64,000 nt of DNA from CAYVOV01 sp964453525 (GTDB taxonomy: Bacteria > Chloroflexota > Dehalococcoidia > Dehalococcoidales > UBA2162), in NCBI GenBank assembly GCA_964453525.1, contig CAYVOV010000001.1, positions 248,001 through 312,000 on the forward strand, given 5' to 3'. Below the pieces are notes generated by a model. It saw only the letters and a list, made by a program, of their open reading frames with translations, searched no databases and was not told the DNA's origin. Below are positions 7,374 through 16,209 of this stretch, piece after piece (the stretch's first letter is position 1; each line of letters begins with the position of its first letter). A program made the translations under genes and the position numbers.

Positions 7374-8237
7374 ATGGTTACCTGGACAATGGTCACGGAC
7401 TGGCTTTTACAGCACGGTATACGTATTCTTATCATACTGGCACTTGCCGTTCTGCTCTGGTTCCTGATTAAGAAACTTTTGCCGCCACTGGTACGCCGCA
7501 CCGTGGTCAGAACTCGCGGCGAGAGCAAGCGTGGGCTTGAAAAAAGAACTGATACACTGATGGGCGTACTCACCGGAGCAGGTAGAGTACTCATTGTCGT
7601 CATCGCAATACTGATGATTCTTTCCGAGATTGGAGTGCCTATCGGCCCGGTACTTGCCGGTTTCGGCGTGGCCGGCATAGCCGTCGGCTTCGGTGCCCAG
7701 TACCTGGTCAGAGACCTGATTGCCGGTATCTTCATTCTCTGGGAGAACCAGTACCGGGTCGGCGATGTGGCACGGGTAGCCGATATCGCCGGGCTTGTTG
7801 AGCAAATAACCCTGCGTAAAACCGTACTCCGCGACCTGGATGGTCTCGTTCACCACGTGCCGAATGGCGAAATCAGGGTTGCCAGTAATTTCTCCAGACA
7901 TTTCTCCAGAGTGAACCTTGATGTCTCAGTGGCTTATGGTACCAATCTCGACCACGCGATAAGCGTGATAAACAATGTCTGCCGGGAACTTGCCGAAGAA
8001 GAGGACTGGAAAGATAAGTTCGTGTCCACGCCGCAGGTACTCAGGGTGAATAATCTTGGCGATTCCGGTATCGATATCAAGATACTCGGTGATGTAAAAC
8101 CGCTGGAGCAGTGGGCGATAACTGGAGAATTACGGCTGCGCCTGAAGAAAGCCTTCGATGCCGAAAACATAGAGATACCCTGGCCTCATACCAAGATATA
8201 CTTCGGCAATACGCTGGACAACAATGAGAACAAGTAG
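7374..8237 (+). CDS. mscS: Small-conductance mechanosensitive channel (MscS family)
   Basis: A 287-residue protein with transmembrane segments at about residues 14-34, 60-80 and 85-105. The pore helix is rich in Gly and Ala (GFGVAGIAVGFGAQYLVRD), as in MscS TM3. The cytoplasmic beta domain follows (GDVARVADIAGLVEQITLR and HVPNGEI), then the alpha/beta C-terminus. Such channels open under membrane tension and release solutes during osmotic downshock. A strong AAGGAGG stands 7 nt before ATG 7374. The gene is followed after 41 nt by corA and could share its transcript, giving a small ion/osmotic unit. Confidence 0.93.
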   Translation: MVTWTMVTDWLLQHGIRILIILALAVLLWFLIKKLLPPLVRRTVVRTRGESKRGLEKRTDTLMGVLTGAGRVLIVVIAILMILSEIGVPIGPVLAGFGVAGIAVGFGAQYLVRDLIAGIFILWENQYRVGDVARVADIAGLVEQITLRKTVLRDLDGLVHHVPNGEIRVASNFSRHFSRVNLDVSVAYGTNLDHAISVINNVCRELAEEEDWKDKFVSTPQVLRVNNLGDSGIDIKILGDVKPLEQWAITGELRLRLKKAFDAENIEIPWPHTKIYFGNTLDNNENK

Positions 8238-8278
8238 ACCATTCACGGGACAAGATTTACCTTTCAAGGAGGCATGGT

Positions 8279-9364
8279 ATGGCAATTAAGTCTTATTATC
8301 TTAATCCGGACGGCAACCTTCAACGAGAACTCAACGATAATGAAATAAAGAATGCTTATGAATCCGAAAAGGGAATGCTCTGGGTGGATATTGAGGGTGA
8401 TGAGGAAGACGGAATACGCCTGATGGCTGAGACTTTTAATTTTCATCACCTGGCGATAGATGACTGCGTGACTACCCTTCTGCACCCGCCGAAAGTGGAT
8501 AATTTTCAAAACTATATCTTTCTTATCGTCCATGGCATAAACTACACGGCGGAGTCCGATATCGTCGAGACATCGCAGGTTGAGTTATTCATCGGCTCAC
8601 ATTACGTGGTAAGTCACCACAGCCTGCCCATGTATAGCTGCAATGCAGTGCAGCAGCTTGTAGAAGATGATGCCCGTCCAATGCAAAGGGGAGCCGATTT
8701 TCTTGCTCATTATATTATCGATACCGTAATCAATAATGTCATGCCGACAATAGACATGATGGGAGAGGTCGCTGATGATATTGAGGAAGAAGCCATTCAT
8801 AATCCGAGGAAGGAAACGCTCGAAGCAATTCTGAAATTAAAGCGTTCCGCGATGCGACTGCACCGTGTTATGGCTCCACAGAGAGAAATCCTGAACAGGT
8901 TTAGCCGCAGGGAATTTTCAATAATCTCGGAAGAGGCGCAGATATTCTACAGAGATATCTATGATCATCTGGTACGGATTGAAGAATTGAATATGAATAT
9001 CCGCGATAGAACAGATAATGCATTATCCACGTATATGTCATCGATAGCCAACCGGCAGAATGAGACAATGAAAGTGCTTTCGATAGTAGCCGCCATATTT
9101 CTACCGCTATCACTTCTGGCGGGAATATACGGGATGAATTTCGAATACATGCCGGAATTGACCTGGCGCTGGGGCTATTTCGCCGTGCTGGGACTGATGG
9201 CTACCGTTATTATCTGCGTTTCATGGTGGTTATGGTTGAAAAACGTAATAACATTGGGAAGAAGGCGGGTGACGTTCATAAGACCGATTAAGGTAGACCC
9301 CCGTAAATTGCTGGGGCATGCCGGGCGTCTTACAAAGTATTCAATAGACCAGTTAATCAGTTAG
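8279..9364 (+). CDS. corA: CorA-type divalent metal ion transporter
   Basis: A 361-residue inner-membrane channel for Mg2+ (or Co2+/Ni2+). The long acidic cytoplasmic domain has the usual coiled helices (residues ~150-260). Two C-terminal transmembrane segments follow, and the first ends in the family signature YGMNF, which forms the selectivity filter of the pentamer. The FEYMPEL loop after it is also typical. ATG 8279 is preceded by AAGGAGG with 6 nt spacing. It is placed between mscS and a small membrane protein that starts 11 nt after its stop, suggesting a three-gene transcript. Confidence 0.95.
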   Translation: MAIKSYYLNPDGNLQRELNDNEIKNAYESEKGMLWVDIEGDEEDGIRLMAETFNFHHLAIDDCVTTLLHPPKVDNFQNYIFLIVHGINYTAESDIVETSQVELFIGSHYVVSHHSLPMYSCNAVQQLVEDDARPMQRGADFLAHYIIDTVINNVMPTIDMMGEVADDIEEEAIHNPRKETLEAILKLKRSAMRLHRVMAPQREILNRFSRREFSIISEEAQIFYRDIYDHLVRIEELNMNIRDRTDNALSTYMSSIANRQNETMKVLSIVAAIFLPLSLLAGIYGMNFEYMPELTWRWGYFAVLGLMATVIICVSWWLWLKNVITLGRRRVTFIRPIKVDPRKLLGHAGRLTKYSIDQLIS

Positions 9365-9375
9365 CGGAAACAGAC

Positions 9376-9624
9376 ATGGATTGGCTCGAAGTTTTAAAAT
9401 GGGTGGGACTGGTGCTTGCCGCCGGGTTTGTCGGCTACTTCGGCCGCTACCTCGCCATGATTATCATCGACAAGGTGCAGAAGAAAAAGGCATCTGCAAT
9501 TAATGAAAATGCTCCCGGAGAAAGCGCTGATCCTGAAATTCAGCTTGAAGAAACAAGAGCAAAGGTAGAGAAGAAAAAGGCAAAAGCCGAAGCCAAGAAG
9601 GCGAAAAAGGCGGGGAAGCAGTAA
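9376..9624 (+). CDS. Small membrane-anchored Lys-rich protein
   Basis: An 82-residue protein with one N-terminal transmembrane helix (about residues 8-30) followed by a charged tail. The tail is a run of Lys, Ala and Glu (RAKVEKKKAKAEAKKAKKAG) and is predicted to be helical and cytoplasmic. It starts 11 nt after corA and has no homolog I recognise. Its position suggests an accessory subunit of CorA, but the sequence itself shows only an anchor and a basic tail. Confidence 0.7.
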   Translation: MDWLEVLKWVGLVLAAGFVGYFGRYLAMIIIDKVQKKKASAINENAPGESADPEIQLEETRAKVEKKKAKAEAKKAKKAGKQ

Positions 9625-9664
9625 AGCTTCCCGGTGCTTCCGTACATAATTGGTTGAATAATTT

Positions 9665-9807
9665 GTCATTGCGAGGAGTCCTGATTGTATCGGGACGACG
9701 TGGCAATCTCTATACAATTGTCATTATGAGGAGCATAGCAACGTGATAATCTATATAGATTTATTTATTGAGATTGCCACGCCCGCCACAGGCGGTCTCG
9801 CAATGAC
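9665..9807. repeat. Dispersed MITE-like repeat, family C
   Basis: Exact 11-bp terminal inverted repeats, GTCATTGCGAG (9665-9675) and CTCGCAATGAC (9797-9807). Inside is a second inverted pair, GTGGCAATCTC and GAGATTGCCAC, around an AT-rich centre. The left arm contains the hairpin GTCCTGAT-TGT-ATCGGGAC, and the right arm GCCCGCC-ACA-GGCGGTC. A decayed partial arm extends to about 9865 (CCAATGAC). No open reading frame is present. The rest of the 9625-9894 gap is empty. Confidence 0.8.
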
Positions 9808-9894
9808 AAAGGGAAGTAGATTGCTTCGCCCCGGCGAAATCGTGGCTCCCAATGACATTGAATGACGTTAAATATTCAAGCCGTGCAGTTCGCT

Positions 9895-10647
9895 TTATTT
9901 AGCTCCCCGGAATTCCTCCAGAGCCATATTGGCCCCTCTCTTTAAGAAGGAATCGGCATCATCCACGGTATTGAGGACAAATCCCTTTTCCACCGCCCAC
10001 TGTATATTGGCCGAGGTGGCGAACATGCCGGCAGGTTTTCCTGCCTTGTTCGCTGCCCCCAGCACCCTGTCAAAAGCCGCCAGGTATTCCGGGTCGTCCC
10101 ACTTCGGGGGACCGAGTCCGTAGCTCATTGCCAGGTCAAAGGGGCCGATGTAGCAGGCATCTATTCCGTCAACCGCCAGGATTTCATCCACGTTGTCAAC
10201 TGCTTCCCGGGTCTCTATCTGGACAATTACCAGTATCTCATCATTGGCTGTCCGCATATAGTCAGGGTCATTGAGCGCCGCCCTTCGCGGTCCGTAGCCT
10301 CTCAGTCCCACCGGTGGATATCTGCAGGCGCGAACCGCGTATTCCGCCTGCTCTCTTGTATTCACCCAGGGAATAAGCACGCCGTGAGCGCCTATATCCA
10401 GAATACGCTTGATAATAACCATATCATTCCACTGCGGGCGCACTATCGGTGTGCAATTGCTGCCATTCATCGCCTGCATCATTAATGTCATTGCCTCCAG
10501 GCTGATGACAGAGTGCTCGCCATCGATGAGCAGCCAGTCGAAGCCCATTCTTGACAGCACCTCGGTGACATCAGGATGACCGAGACTGATAAAGGTGCCG
10601 ATGACAGCCTCGCCTTTCTGCAATTTATCTTTCAGGAGATTTTTCAA
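9895..10647 (-). CDS. HpcH/HpaI-family aldolase
   Basis: A 250-residue class II (metal-dependent) aldolase of the family that includes 4-hydroxy-2-oxoheptanedioate aldolase and 2-dehydro-3-deoxyglucarate aldolase; it cleaves or forms 2-oxo acids, releasing pyruvate. Family features are the start FISLGHPDVTEVLSRMGFD, the DWLLIDGEHS strand, the metal-ligand Glu in VQIETREAV and the Asp in YIGPFDLAMS. The exact substrate is not determined by these motifs. Its likely partner is the EthD-like gene 56 nt upstream in the same direction. Confidence 0.88.
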   Translation of the reverse strand: MKNLLKDKLQKGEAVIGTFISLGHPDVTEVLSRMGFDWLLIDGEHSVISLEAMTLMMQAMNGSNCTPIVRPQWNDMVIIKRILDIGAHGVLIPWVNTREQAEYAVRACRYPPVGLRGYGPRRAALNDPDYMRTANDEILVIVQIETREAVDNVDEILAVDGIDACYIGPFDLAMSYGLGPPKWDDPEYLAAFDRVLGAANKAGKPAGMFATSANIQWAVEKGFVLNTVDDADSFLKRGANMALEEFRGAK

Positions 10648-10703
10648 TACCCGTTACCTCCCCTTATTGTGTTCGAATAACCCTTTATGTAAAGATTAGT
10701 ACA

Positions 10704-11030
10704 CTACTTGTACATTGAGCCAATCTGTTTATACTGTCCCCTTGATACTATCACCATCAGGTCGCTAATCCGCCCGGCTTCCCTTTTCTTCGCCATGTTC
10801 TCGCTGTTTGCCTTCATTAAACCGTCAATATCATCGGTCTCTATCTCATAAAGCGCCAGGAATTTAGCTCCGCCTTCCTGCGGAGATGTATTTTCATAGC
10901 GGGTGGCCCTGATGAAACCCGGCGTCTCAAGCACATCGGGAAGGTGGGTATTATCATACCAGTCGTTGAACTCTTTCTCCTGTGCCGGGTCCGAGCAGTT
11001 TGTCCCGACCAATATAATCCACTTATCCAT
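10704..11030 (-). CDS. EthD-like dimeric alpha-beta barrel protein
   Basis: A 108-residue soluble protein. The pattern DWYDNTHLPDVLETPGF early, followed by a strand such as FLALYEIET, is that of the EthD/dimeric ferredoxin-like barrel families, which bind or modify small aromatic or quinone-like compounds. No catalytic residue can be pointed out with confidence. It lies just upstream of the aldolase and may be co-transcribed with it, which suggests a shared catabolic substrate. Confidence 0.65.
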   Translation of the reverse strand: MDKWIILVGTNCSDPAQEKEFNDWYDNTHLPDVLETPGFIRATRYENTSPQEGGAKFLALYEIETDDIDGLMKANSENMAKKREAGRISDLMVIVSRGQYKQIGSMYK

Positions 11031-11102
11031 ATTATTTTTTCCTCCTTTTAGCAGACAATACTACTATACATGCGTCAATAATACCAGTGTTCCGGTAAGA
11101 TT

Positions 11103-12062
11103 TCATTCAGCTTTTGCACCAGCCGTCCGGCGAGATATTCTGTTCCAGAGATATACCAGAGCCCGGTAAAACTGGACAGCAACTATCGCCATGGTGAATT
11201 TGGGCACCCACATCCAGAAAGCGTTCAGTCCCAGAACGACGAAAAGCGCCGGGTCTTCGATAATGGCATGATTGATGCCGATGGAAATGTGAAGGTATTC
11301 AAGTTCCTCTTTTTTAAAGGTCCCCTTCTTAGCCTCCTCGACAATAACGGCGCTGCCGTAAACAACACCAAAAAGCACTCCTGCCATGAACATCATTGCG
11401 GTACGGTCAGGAAGCCCCAGAATCCTCATTAAGGGCTTTAAAACCCTGAGCAGAGGATTTACCCAGCCCAGGGCCCGGAGCCACCCCAGAACTATCATCA
11501 AGCCCATTATGATACCGAATATTTTGGCAATCAGACCCAGAGTCTCTAACGCCCAGTTCGTCACCACATCGAAGAAAGGAGACTGAACGGTGAGATTTGC
11601 CGGCAGTGCCACTTCCTGACTCGTATCACCGAGAAACTGCGAAACAATAAGAACGGCAACAACCGCCGAGGCGATGCGAATTATTACGACCTTGGCGACG
11701 TTTATTCCCGACCGGTGCTGAATAATCCCTTCCGTAATCAGGTTGTGAGCAATCAGGCAAAAGACGGCAATCAGTGTCATCTGCTCAAGGCTAAAGGGAA
11801 CAACCGAGATGATGGCAATGCAGGCATAGATATTAATCAGCATCCCGGCGAGGATTGGCAGCGCCGCCTCCGGAGGCAGGCTTATCAGGCTGGTCAGGGG
11901 ATTCAATAAGAAATCAAGGTAATTCAGCCAGCCGGTCCATTGAAGAACGGTGATAAGGAAAGAAAGAGGGATGACTATTTTGCACATCCAGACAAAACCG
12001 TTCCACCCCCGCTTGATTCCCTCTATAAAACCGGTTCGCAACTGCGAATTAATAACGGACAT
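11103..12062 (-). CDS. Gate-domain (nucleoside recognition) membrane protein
   Basis: A 319-residue polytopic membrane protein with about eight hydrophobic segments in two similar halves (starting near residues 40 and 185). Each half has the Gate-domain layout seen in SpmA/SpmB, FeoB and nucleoside transporters, for example LPDRTAMMFMAGVLFGVVYG with an acidic loop after it. Such proteins sit in the cytoplasmic membrane; their transported ligand is mostly unknown. The end of the protein is basic (NRISRRTAGAKAE). Neighbours on the same strand are the EthD-like gene downstream and an unrelated AT-rich orphan upstream. Confidence 0.75.
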   Translation of the reverse strand: MSVINSQLRTGFIEGIKRGWNGFVWMCKIVIPLSFLITVLQWTGWLNYLDFLLNPLTSLISLPPEAALPILAGMLINIYACIAIISVVPFSLEQMTLIAVFCLIAHNLITEGIIQHRSGINVAKVVIIRIASAVVAVLIVSQFLGDTSQEVALPANLTVQSPFFDVVTNWALETLGLIAKIFGIIMGLMIVLGWLRALGWVNPLLRVLKPLMRILGLPDRTAMMFMAGVLFGVVYGSAVIVEEAKKGTFKKEELEYLHISIGINHAIIEDPALFVVLGLNAFWMWVPKFTMAIVAVQFYRALVYLWNRISRRTAGAKAE

Positions 12063-12146
12063 AGTGACAACAAGAGCTTATTAGGTTGACAGTCATATTA
12101 TTAACACAAAGACAACAATAGGTAATACTTATTGATTATTTATAAA

Positions 12147-12821
12147 TTAACCATATAGTGAGATTTTTATACTTGAGGCCGTCTCAATTATCTCATTAGT
12201 GGATTTCGCAGCCTCAACCGCTAGTTTTACGAAGTTATCTGAAGCTTCTTTTAATTGTCGTCCTTCCTCTGTCTGTAATAAATTGGTGCATGCGATAGTA
12301 CATTTGTCAATTTTAGAAACCGTGTTTGTAACCATAATACTTAAATCCTGATCAAAGGTATTAGCAATCTTTTCTATTTCGATACTCCTAATCTTGAGAT
12401 TTTTTAACCTGTTAAGCAAAAGAGCAACTAACGTTTTACCTCGCATAGAGTATACTTCAGGGGTATCGTCGGTCATTATCTTTTGTATATCTTGACTCCA
12501 ATCGATTATCTCATTAATCAAACGTTCTTTTCTTTCACATTCGTCTCTTCTTATACTATCTTGTCTTTGCTGCCATCCTAGATAGATTGTAATTGCAGCA
12601 AATATTGCCAGAGCAACTGTACTGAATGCACTTAAACCCTGCCCTATATCTGGGTACAACATAACTAATAGAATTAAAGATATGGAAAATAGAATCCCCC
12701 CTAATATAATGCGACATCTACTAGTAATTCTAAATCCAGAAAAAAGCAGGTACGAACCAGAGGCACAAAGTGCATAGGTAACAACTGTATAAACTATATA
12801 AAGTATCTGCTCAAGAGTCAT
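12147..12821 (-). CDS. AT-rich orphan membrane protein with a helical cytoplasmic tail
   Basis: A 224-residue protein with three hydrophobic segments (about residues 5-30, 37-57 and 63-83), then a charged, mostly helical tail that begins at GWQQRQDSIRRDECERKER. No known domain is recognised. Its DNA is clearly richer in A and T than both neighbours, which suggests recent transfer. The layout (membrane anchor plus cytoplasmic coil) is like that of the orphan at 42284-42967. Both sit next to a translation gene (rplY here, ylxP there). The role is unknown. Confidence 0.65.
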   Translation of the reverse strand: MTLEQILYIVYTVVTYALCASGSYLLFSGFRITSRCRIILGGILFSISLILLVMLYPDIGQGLSAFSTVALAIFAAITIYLGWQQRQDSIRRDECERKERLINEIIDWSQDIQKIMTDDTPEVYSMRGKTLVALLLNRLKNLKIRSIEIEKIANTFDQDLSIMVTNTVSKIDKCTIACTNLLQTEEGRQLKEASDNFVKLAVEAAKSTNEIIETASSIKISLYG

Positions 12822-12879
12822 AGTAGGATTATATCATAAACGAATAACACTAACACTATGCGCACGTTAAGAAAAAATC

Positions 12880-12888
12880 TGATATAAT
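12880..12888 (+). promoter_or_regulatory. Extended -10 promoter of rplY
   Basis: TGATATAAT, identical to the sequence before mscS; transcription would start near 12895, about 30 nt before the ATG. No clear -35 box. Confidence 0.6.
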
Positions 12889-12924
12889 GGACTGGTTTGA
12901 AGTAATTTACAGAAGGTGAGATAG

Positions 12925-13590
12925 ATGGAACTGGCAGCTAACACCCGTGAAATTACAGGAAAGAAGGTCAAGGTATTACGTCGCCAGGGGATTACCCCGG
13001 TGAATCTGGTCGGTCATAAAGTCCAGCCCCTTACCCTGCAGTGCGATACTTCCCAGCTTCAGAAAATACTGGCCCAGACGGGCAAGACAGGGCTCATCAG
13101 CCTCAAGCTGGACACGGCAAAAAGACCGAGAAACGTCATGGTCCGGGAAGTCCAGAGAGAACCGCGTACCGGGGCTTTACTTCACGTGGACTTTTACCAG
13201 GTGAAGATGGACGAAAAGATAAGGGTGGAGGTGCCCATCGTTCCAATCGGAGAAGCCCCGGCATTGAAACAAAAAGAGAATTATTTGGCCCAGGAACTGA
13301 ACAACCTGACCATTGAATGTCTGCCGGATGAGATTCCGGGCCGCATAGAAATCGATATCAGCAACCTGGAGGAAGCAGACCAGTCGATTCATGTCGAGGA
13401 TATCAGTCTGGACGAAGGCGTAACTGTTATCAATACCCCTGACCAGCTTATAGCCAAGATAAGCACCCGGTTCATCGAGAAAGAGATAGAGGAAGAGGAA
13501 GAAGTGGAGGTCGAGGAAGGAGTTGAGGCTGTAGCCGAAGGAGAAGCACCGGCTGGAGAACAGCAAACTGAGGGTGCAGAAGAAAGCTAA
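12925..13590 (+). CDS. rplY: Ribosomal protein bL25, long CTC form
   Basis: A 221-residue 5S rRNA-binding protein of the large subunit, in the long form known as CTC or TL5. The N-terminal L25 domain covers about residues 1-90 (ANTREITGKKVKVLRRQG), followed by the beta-rich CTC domain (for example IEIDISNLEEADQSIHVEDI). An acidic, low-complexity tail (EEEEEVEVEEGVEAVAEGE) is unlikely to be folded. ATG 12925 is served by AAGGTGAG. It is a single-gene unit; its 3' end faces trxB on the other strand with a 47-nt gap and no evident terminator. Confidence 0.95.
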   Translation: MELAANTREITGKKVKVLRRQGITPVNLVGHKVQPLTLQCDTSQLQKILAQTGKTGLISLKLDTAKRPRNVMVREVQREPRTGALLHVDFYQVKMDEKIRVEVPIVPIGEAPALKQKENYLAQELNNLTIECLPDEIPGRIEIDISNLEEADQSIHVEDISLDEGVTVINTPDQLIAKISTRFIEKEIEEEEEVEVEEGVEAVAEGEAPAGEQQTEGAEES

Positions 13591-13637
13591 ACACAATCCG
13601 GCCGGCTCCGGAGGAAGAGTTCACCGGGTAAAGGCTG

Positions 13638-14564
13638 TTACTTCTCGGTGAGAAACCGGTGCGCATAGACTGCTGCCGTAGCGCCGTCTCCGGCGGCGGT
13701 TATAGCCTGGCGAGCCGAGTCCAGACGTATATCACCGGCAGCAAACACTCCCGGTATTTCAGTCTCCATTCTGTCATTGGCAATGATATGTCCGGCGGCA
13801 TCCAGAGGCACAACGTCTCTCAGATAATCGGTGTCCGGTTTGTACCCGATGGATACAAACACTCCGGATACTTCAAGGGTTGATTTCTCTCCGGTCTTTA
13901 CGTTGCTGACATGCAGTTTTGTTACAAAGACATCACCTTCAATTTTATCCACCACGGTATCCCAGAGGAACTCAATCTTGGGTTCGGCAAACGCTCTCTC
14001 CTGAAGAATAGCCGTGGCGCGGAGCTGGTCGCGCCGGTGTATCACGATAACTCTGGAGGCAAACTGGGCGAGGTGCAGGGCTTCGGTCAGGGCGGCGTCG
14101 CTGCCGCCGACCACAGCGGTCGGCTGGTCAGTGAAAAAAGGAGCATCACAGGTAGCGCAATAAGATACTCCCTTGCCGGTGTATTCCGCTTCACCGGGCA
14201 CACCAAGAAGCTGGCGTTTTGAGCCACCGGCGATAATTACCACCCTGGCGGTGAAATCACCTTCTTCGGTCTTCACGGTCTTTTCGTCTCCGTTTAGTTC
14301 AATACCGGTAACCTCGGCTGTTACTGTATCCAGTCCGAACTTTGTTGCCTGCTGGTGCATTTTCTGGGTTAACTCCATACCCCCGATACCTTCAATGAAA
14401 CCGGGGAAGTTCTCCACCTGCTCGGCATTTGTTATCTGCCCGCCGATTACCGCCTTCTCAATGAGCAGGCTGCTGAGCCTGGCTCTGGCGGTATAAATTC
14501 CGGCGGTAAGCCCGGCAGGACCACCGCCGATAATAACCACGTCGTAGCTGCGTTTATCTGGCAT
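13638..14564 (-). CDS. trxB: Thioredoxin reductase
   Basis: A 308-residue FAD/NADPH enzyme that reduces thioredoxin. It has the FAD dinucleotide fold at the start (VVIIGGGPAGLTAG), the redox-active pair CATC (Cys136 and Cys139), an NADPH-binding segment (AVVGGSDAALTEALHLA) and the C-terminal FAD contact GVFAAGDIR. The start codon overlaps the stop of the gene upstream as TGATG. It is the last gene of an operon that also encodes a thioredoxin and a small thioredoxin-fold protein, so all parts of the disulfide-reducing system are made together. Confidence 0.96.
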   Translation of the reverse strand: MPDKRSYDVVIIGGGPAGLTAGIYTARARLSSLLIEKAVIGGQITNAEQVENFPGFIEGIGGMELTQKMHQQATKFGLDTVTAEVTGIELNGDEKTVKTEEGDFTARVVIIAGGSKRQLLGVPGEAEYTGKGVSYCATCDAPFFTDQPTAVVGGSDAALTEALHLAQFASRVIVIHRRDQLRATAILQERAFAEPKIEFLWDTVVDKIEGDVFVTKLHVSNVKTGEKSTLEVSGVFVSIGYKPDTDYLRDVVPLDAAGHIIANDRMETEIPGVFAAGDIRLDSARQAITAAGDGATAAVYAHRFLTEK

Positions 14565-14905
14565 CAGAATCCACCTACTTCCCTCTCAATCTCGATTACA
14601 TCAAGCAACTGGCGAATATCGAACCGTCCTGAAATCCTGAGCTGACCGTTTAGCAGCAGCAGCGGAAGCGAAAGGTTTTTATCCTTTACATTTTCATTCC
14701 ATTCCTGCACAAGGCGCCTGGTCTTGTTTTCGGCCATATTTACGTATTCCAGGGGGATATCTTCTCCAAACCTTTCTTTTATCCTCTCAGCGGCAAAAGG
14801 CACCGATTCCGGCGAAGCCCAGTCAATACCGCAACCGGCATCACATTCACCCTGACTATCATCGCCGAGGATGGTTATTTTAATATTACTGCTACCCAAG
14901 GGCAC
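14564..14905 (-). CDS. Small thioredoxin-fold redox protein
   Basis: A 113-residue protein whose first strand and loop hold two cysteines in ECDAGCG, followed by a helix (VPFAAERIKERFG) and a strand with a cis-proline-like SLPLLLLNGQ. This is the outline of a thioredoxin/glutaredoxin fold similar to the YuzD (DUF1462) group. The Cys spacing C-x3-C differs from the classic C-x2-C. It overlaps trxB by 1 nt and trxA by 14 nt. A role as an adaptor or alternative substrate of TrxB is inferred from position. Confidence 0.65.
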   Translation of the reverse strand: MPLGSSNIKITILGDDSQGECDAGCGIDWASPESVPFAAERIKERFGEDIPLEYVNMAENKTRRLVQEWNENVKDKNLSLPLLLLNGQLRISGRFDIRQLLDVIEIEREVGGF

Positions 14906-15218
14906 TCTCCAGATTTTTTTTCAGCTCCCCCTTCGGTCTGAGACCGACCATATGGGCGACAGGCTCACCATTTTTAAAGACAAGCAGGGTGGGAATACTC
15001 CGCACACTATACCTGGCCGGAGTTTTAGGGTTCCTGTCGATATCTATTTTAACAAAATCGACCCTTCCCTCAAACTCTTCGGCAAGTTCATCCACAATCG
15101 GAGCAACCATTACGCAGGGCTTGCACCAGGTTGCCCAGAAATCAACAAGAACAGGTTTTTCAGCCTTTAATACCACCTGTTCGAAACTGCCATCATCCAC
15201 CGGTACCGGTTTGCTCAT
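14892..15218 (-). CDS. trxA: Thioredoxin
   Basis: A 108-residue thioredoxin. The active site reads ATWCKPCVM (Cys32 and Cys35), with Lys in place of the usual Gly, which may shift its redox potential or partner choice. The cis-proline loop RSIPTLLVFKNGE is normal. ATG 15218 has GGAGGAGG a few bases upstream. It overlaps the end of plsX by 26 nt and the next gene by 14 nt, so translation is coupled along the operon. Confidence 0.92.
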   Translation of the reverse strand: MSKPVPVDDGSFEQVVLKAEKPVLVDFWATWCKPCVMVAPIVDELAEEFEGRVDFVKIDIDRNPKTPARYSVRSIPTLLVFKNGEPVAHMVGLRPKGELKKNLESALG

Positions 15219-16209
15219 ATTCCTCCTCCTTGATTTTATCGCTAATAGCCCGCTCGGAAGTCCGCTTTGCCAGATTGATAGCGTTTTTAATGGCCGTCGC
15301 CTGGCTTCGACCGTGACTGATAATAATATTTCCGTTTACACCGAGGAGACAGGCACCACCGGATTCTCGGTAGTCCAGTTTCTTGGCCCAGGAATCCATC
15401 CCCATATCTCTGTGTAAAGCTCTTGATGATAGACTGTAGGCTTTTGAAAAGATTTGACCGGCCTGACCGAGCGAATAAAGCCAGGTAGCGCTTAATCCTT
15501 CTAAAGTCTTGAGTACTATATTACCGGTGAAGCCATCGGTAACGATGATGTCGGCTTTTCCACCGGCCATGACCTGGCCTTCGACATTACCAATAAAGTT
15601 CAGGTTACTATTCTGTTTGAGAAGTTTATAGCTCTCCTGAGTCAGGCGGTTACCTTTTTTTTCCTCCTCGCCGTTGTTCAGTAAGCCGACAGTAGGAGAA
15701 GCTATACCGAAAATTTCCCTGATATAGGTTGTACCCAGGTGTGCAAACTGAACAAGATGTCCTGGCCTGCATTCGGCGTTTGCTCCCGAATCAATAAGTA
15801 GCACCGGAGCCGTAGTTCCGATATTGATGAGAGAGCCTATGGCCGGGCGGTCAATACCTTCTATCTTGCCCAGGTTCGCCAGCGCCGAGTATAGTACCGC
15901 CCCGGTATTGCCTGCCGATACGAAGGCTGAAGCCTCACCATCTCTCACCAGGTTCGTCCCGACGACTATCGAAGAGTCCGGTTTGCTGCGGACCGCCTCG
16001 ACAGGTGACTCGTGAGGCTCGATTACCTGACCGGCATCAATAATTGACATGTTCAGTTTCGCCAGGTGGCGGCCGGCAAGAACATAGAGTATCTCTTTCC
16101 TGCCGACGAGAGCAATTTCTACCTCGAACTCACGGGCTGCCTTTATGGCACCCTTTACTATTTCATGGGGAGCATACTCGCCGCCCGTGGCATCAACTGC
16201 AATTTTCAT
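15193..16209 (-). CDS. plsX: Phosphate acyltransferase PlsX
   Basis: A 338-residue enzyme that makes acyl-phosphate from acyl-ACP, the first step of phospholipid acylation through PlsY. Typical features are the start MKIAVDATGGEYAP (the family has DAMGGD here), NIGTTAPVLLIDSGANAECRP, VTDGFTGNIVLKTLEG and the late GGACLLGVNG. Here plsX is not followed by fabD/fabG as in many bacteria; instead it sits between a BadF-type activase (ATGA overlap) and thioredoxin. It is otherwise complete. Confidence 0.95.
   Translation of the reverse strand: MKIAVDATGGEYAPHEIVKGAIKAAREFEVEIALVGRKEILYVLAGRHLAKLNMSIIDAGQVIEPHESPVEAVRSKPDSSIVVGTNLVRDGEASAFVSAGNTGAVLYSALANLGKIEGIDRPAIGSLINIGTTAPVLLIDSGANAECRPGHLVQFAHLGTTYIREIFGIASPTVGLLNNGEEEKKGNRLTQESYKLLKQNSNLNFIGNVEGQVMAGGKADIIVTDGFTGNIVLKTLEGLSATWLYSLGQAGQIFSKAYSLSSRALHRDMGMDSWAKKLDYRESGGACLLGVNGNIIISHGRSQATAIKNAINLAKRTSERAISDKIKEEEYEQTGTGG

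Noticed and set aside
7407..7901. A 164-codon open frame antisense to mscS
   Set aside because: It is covered by a clear MscS gene, starts without a ribosome site and has low-complexity shadow sequence.
9665..9807. Possible small regulatory RNA
   Set aside because: Terminal inverted repeats and a nested inverted pair fit a mobile element better; no promoter or terminator was seen.
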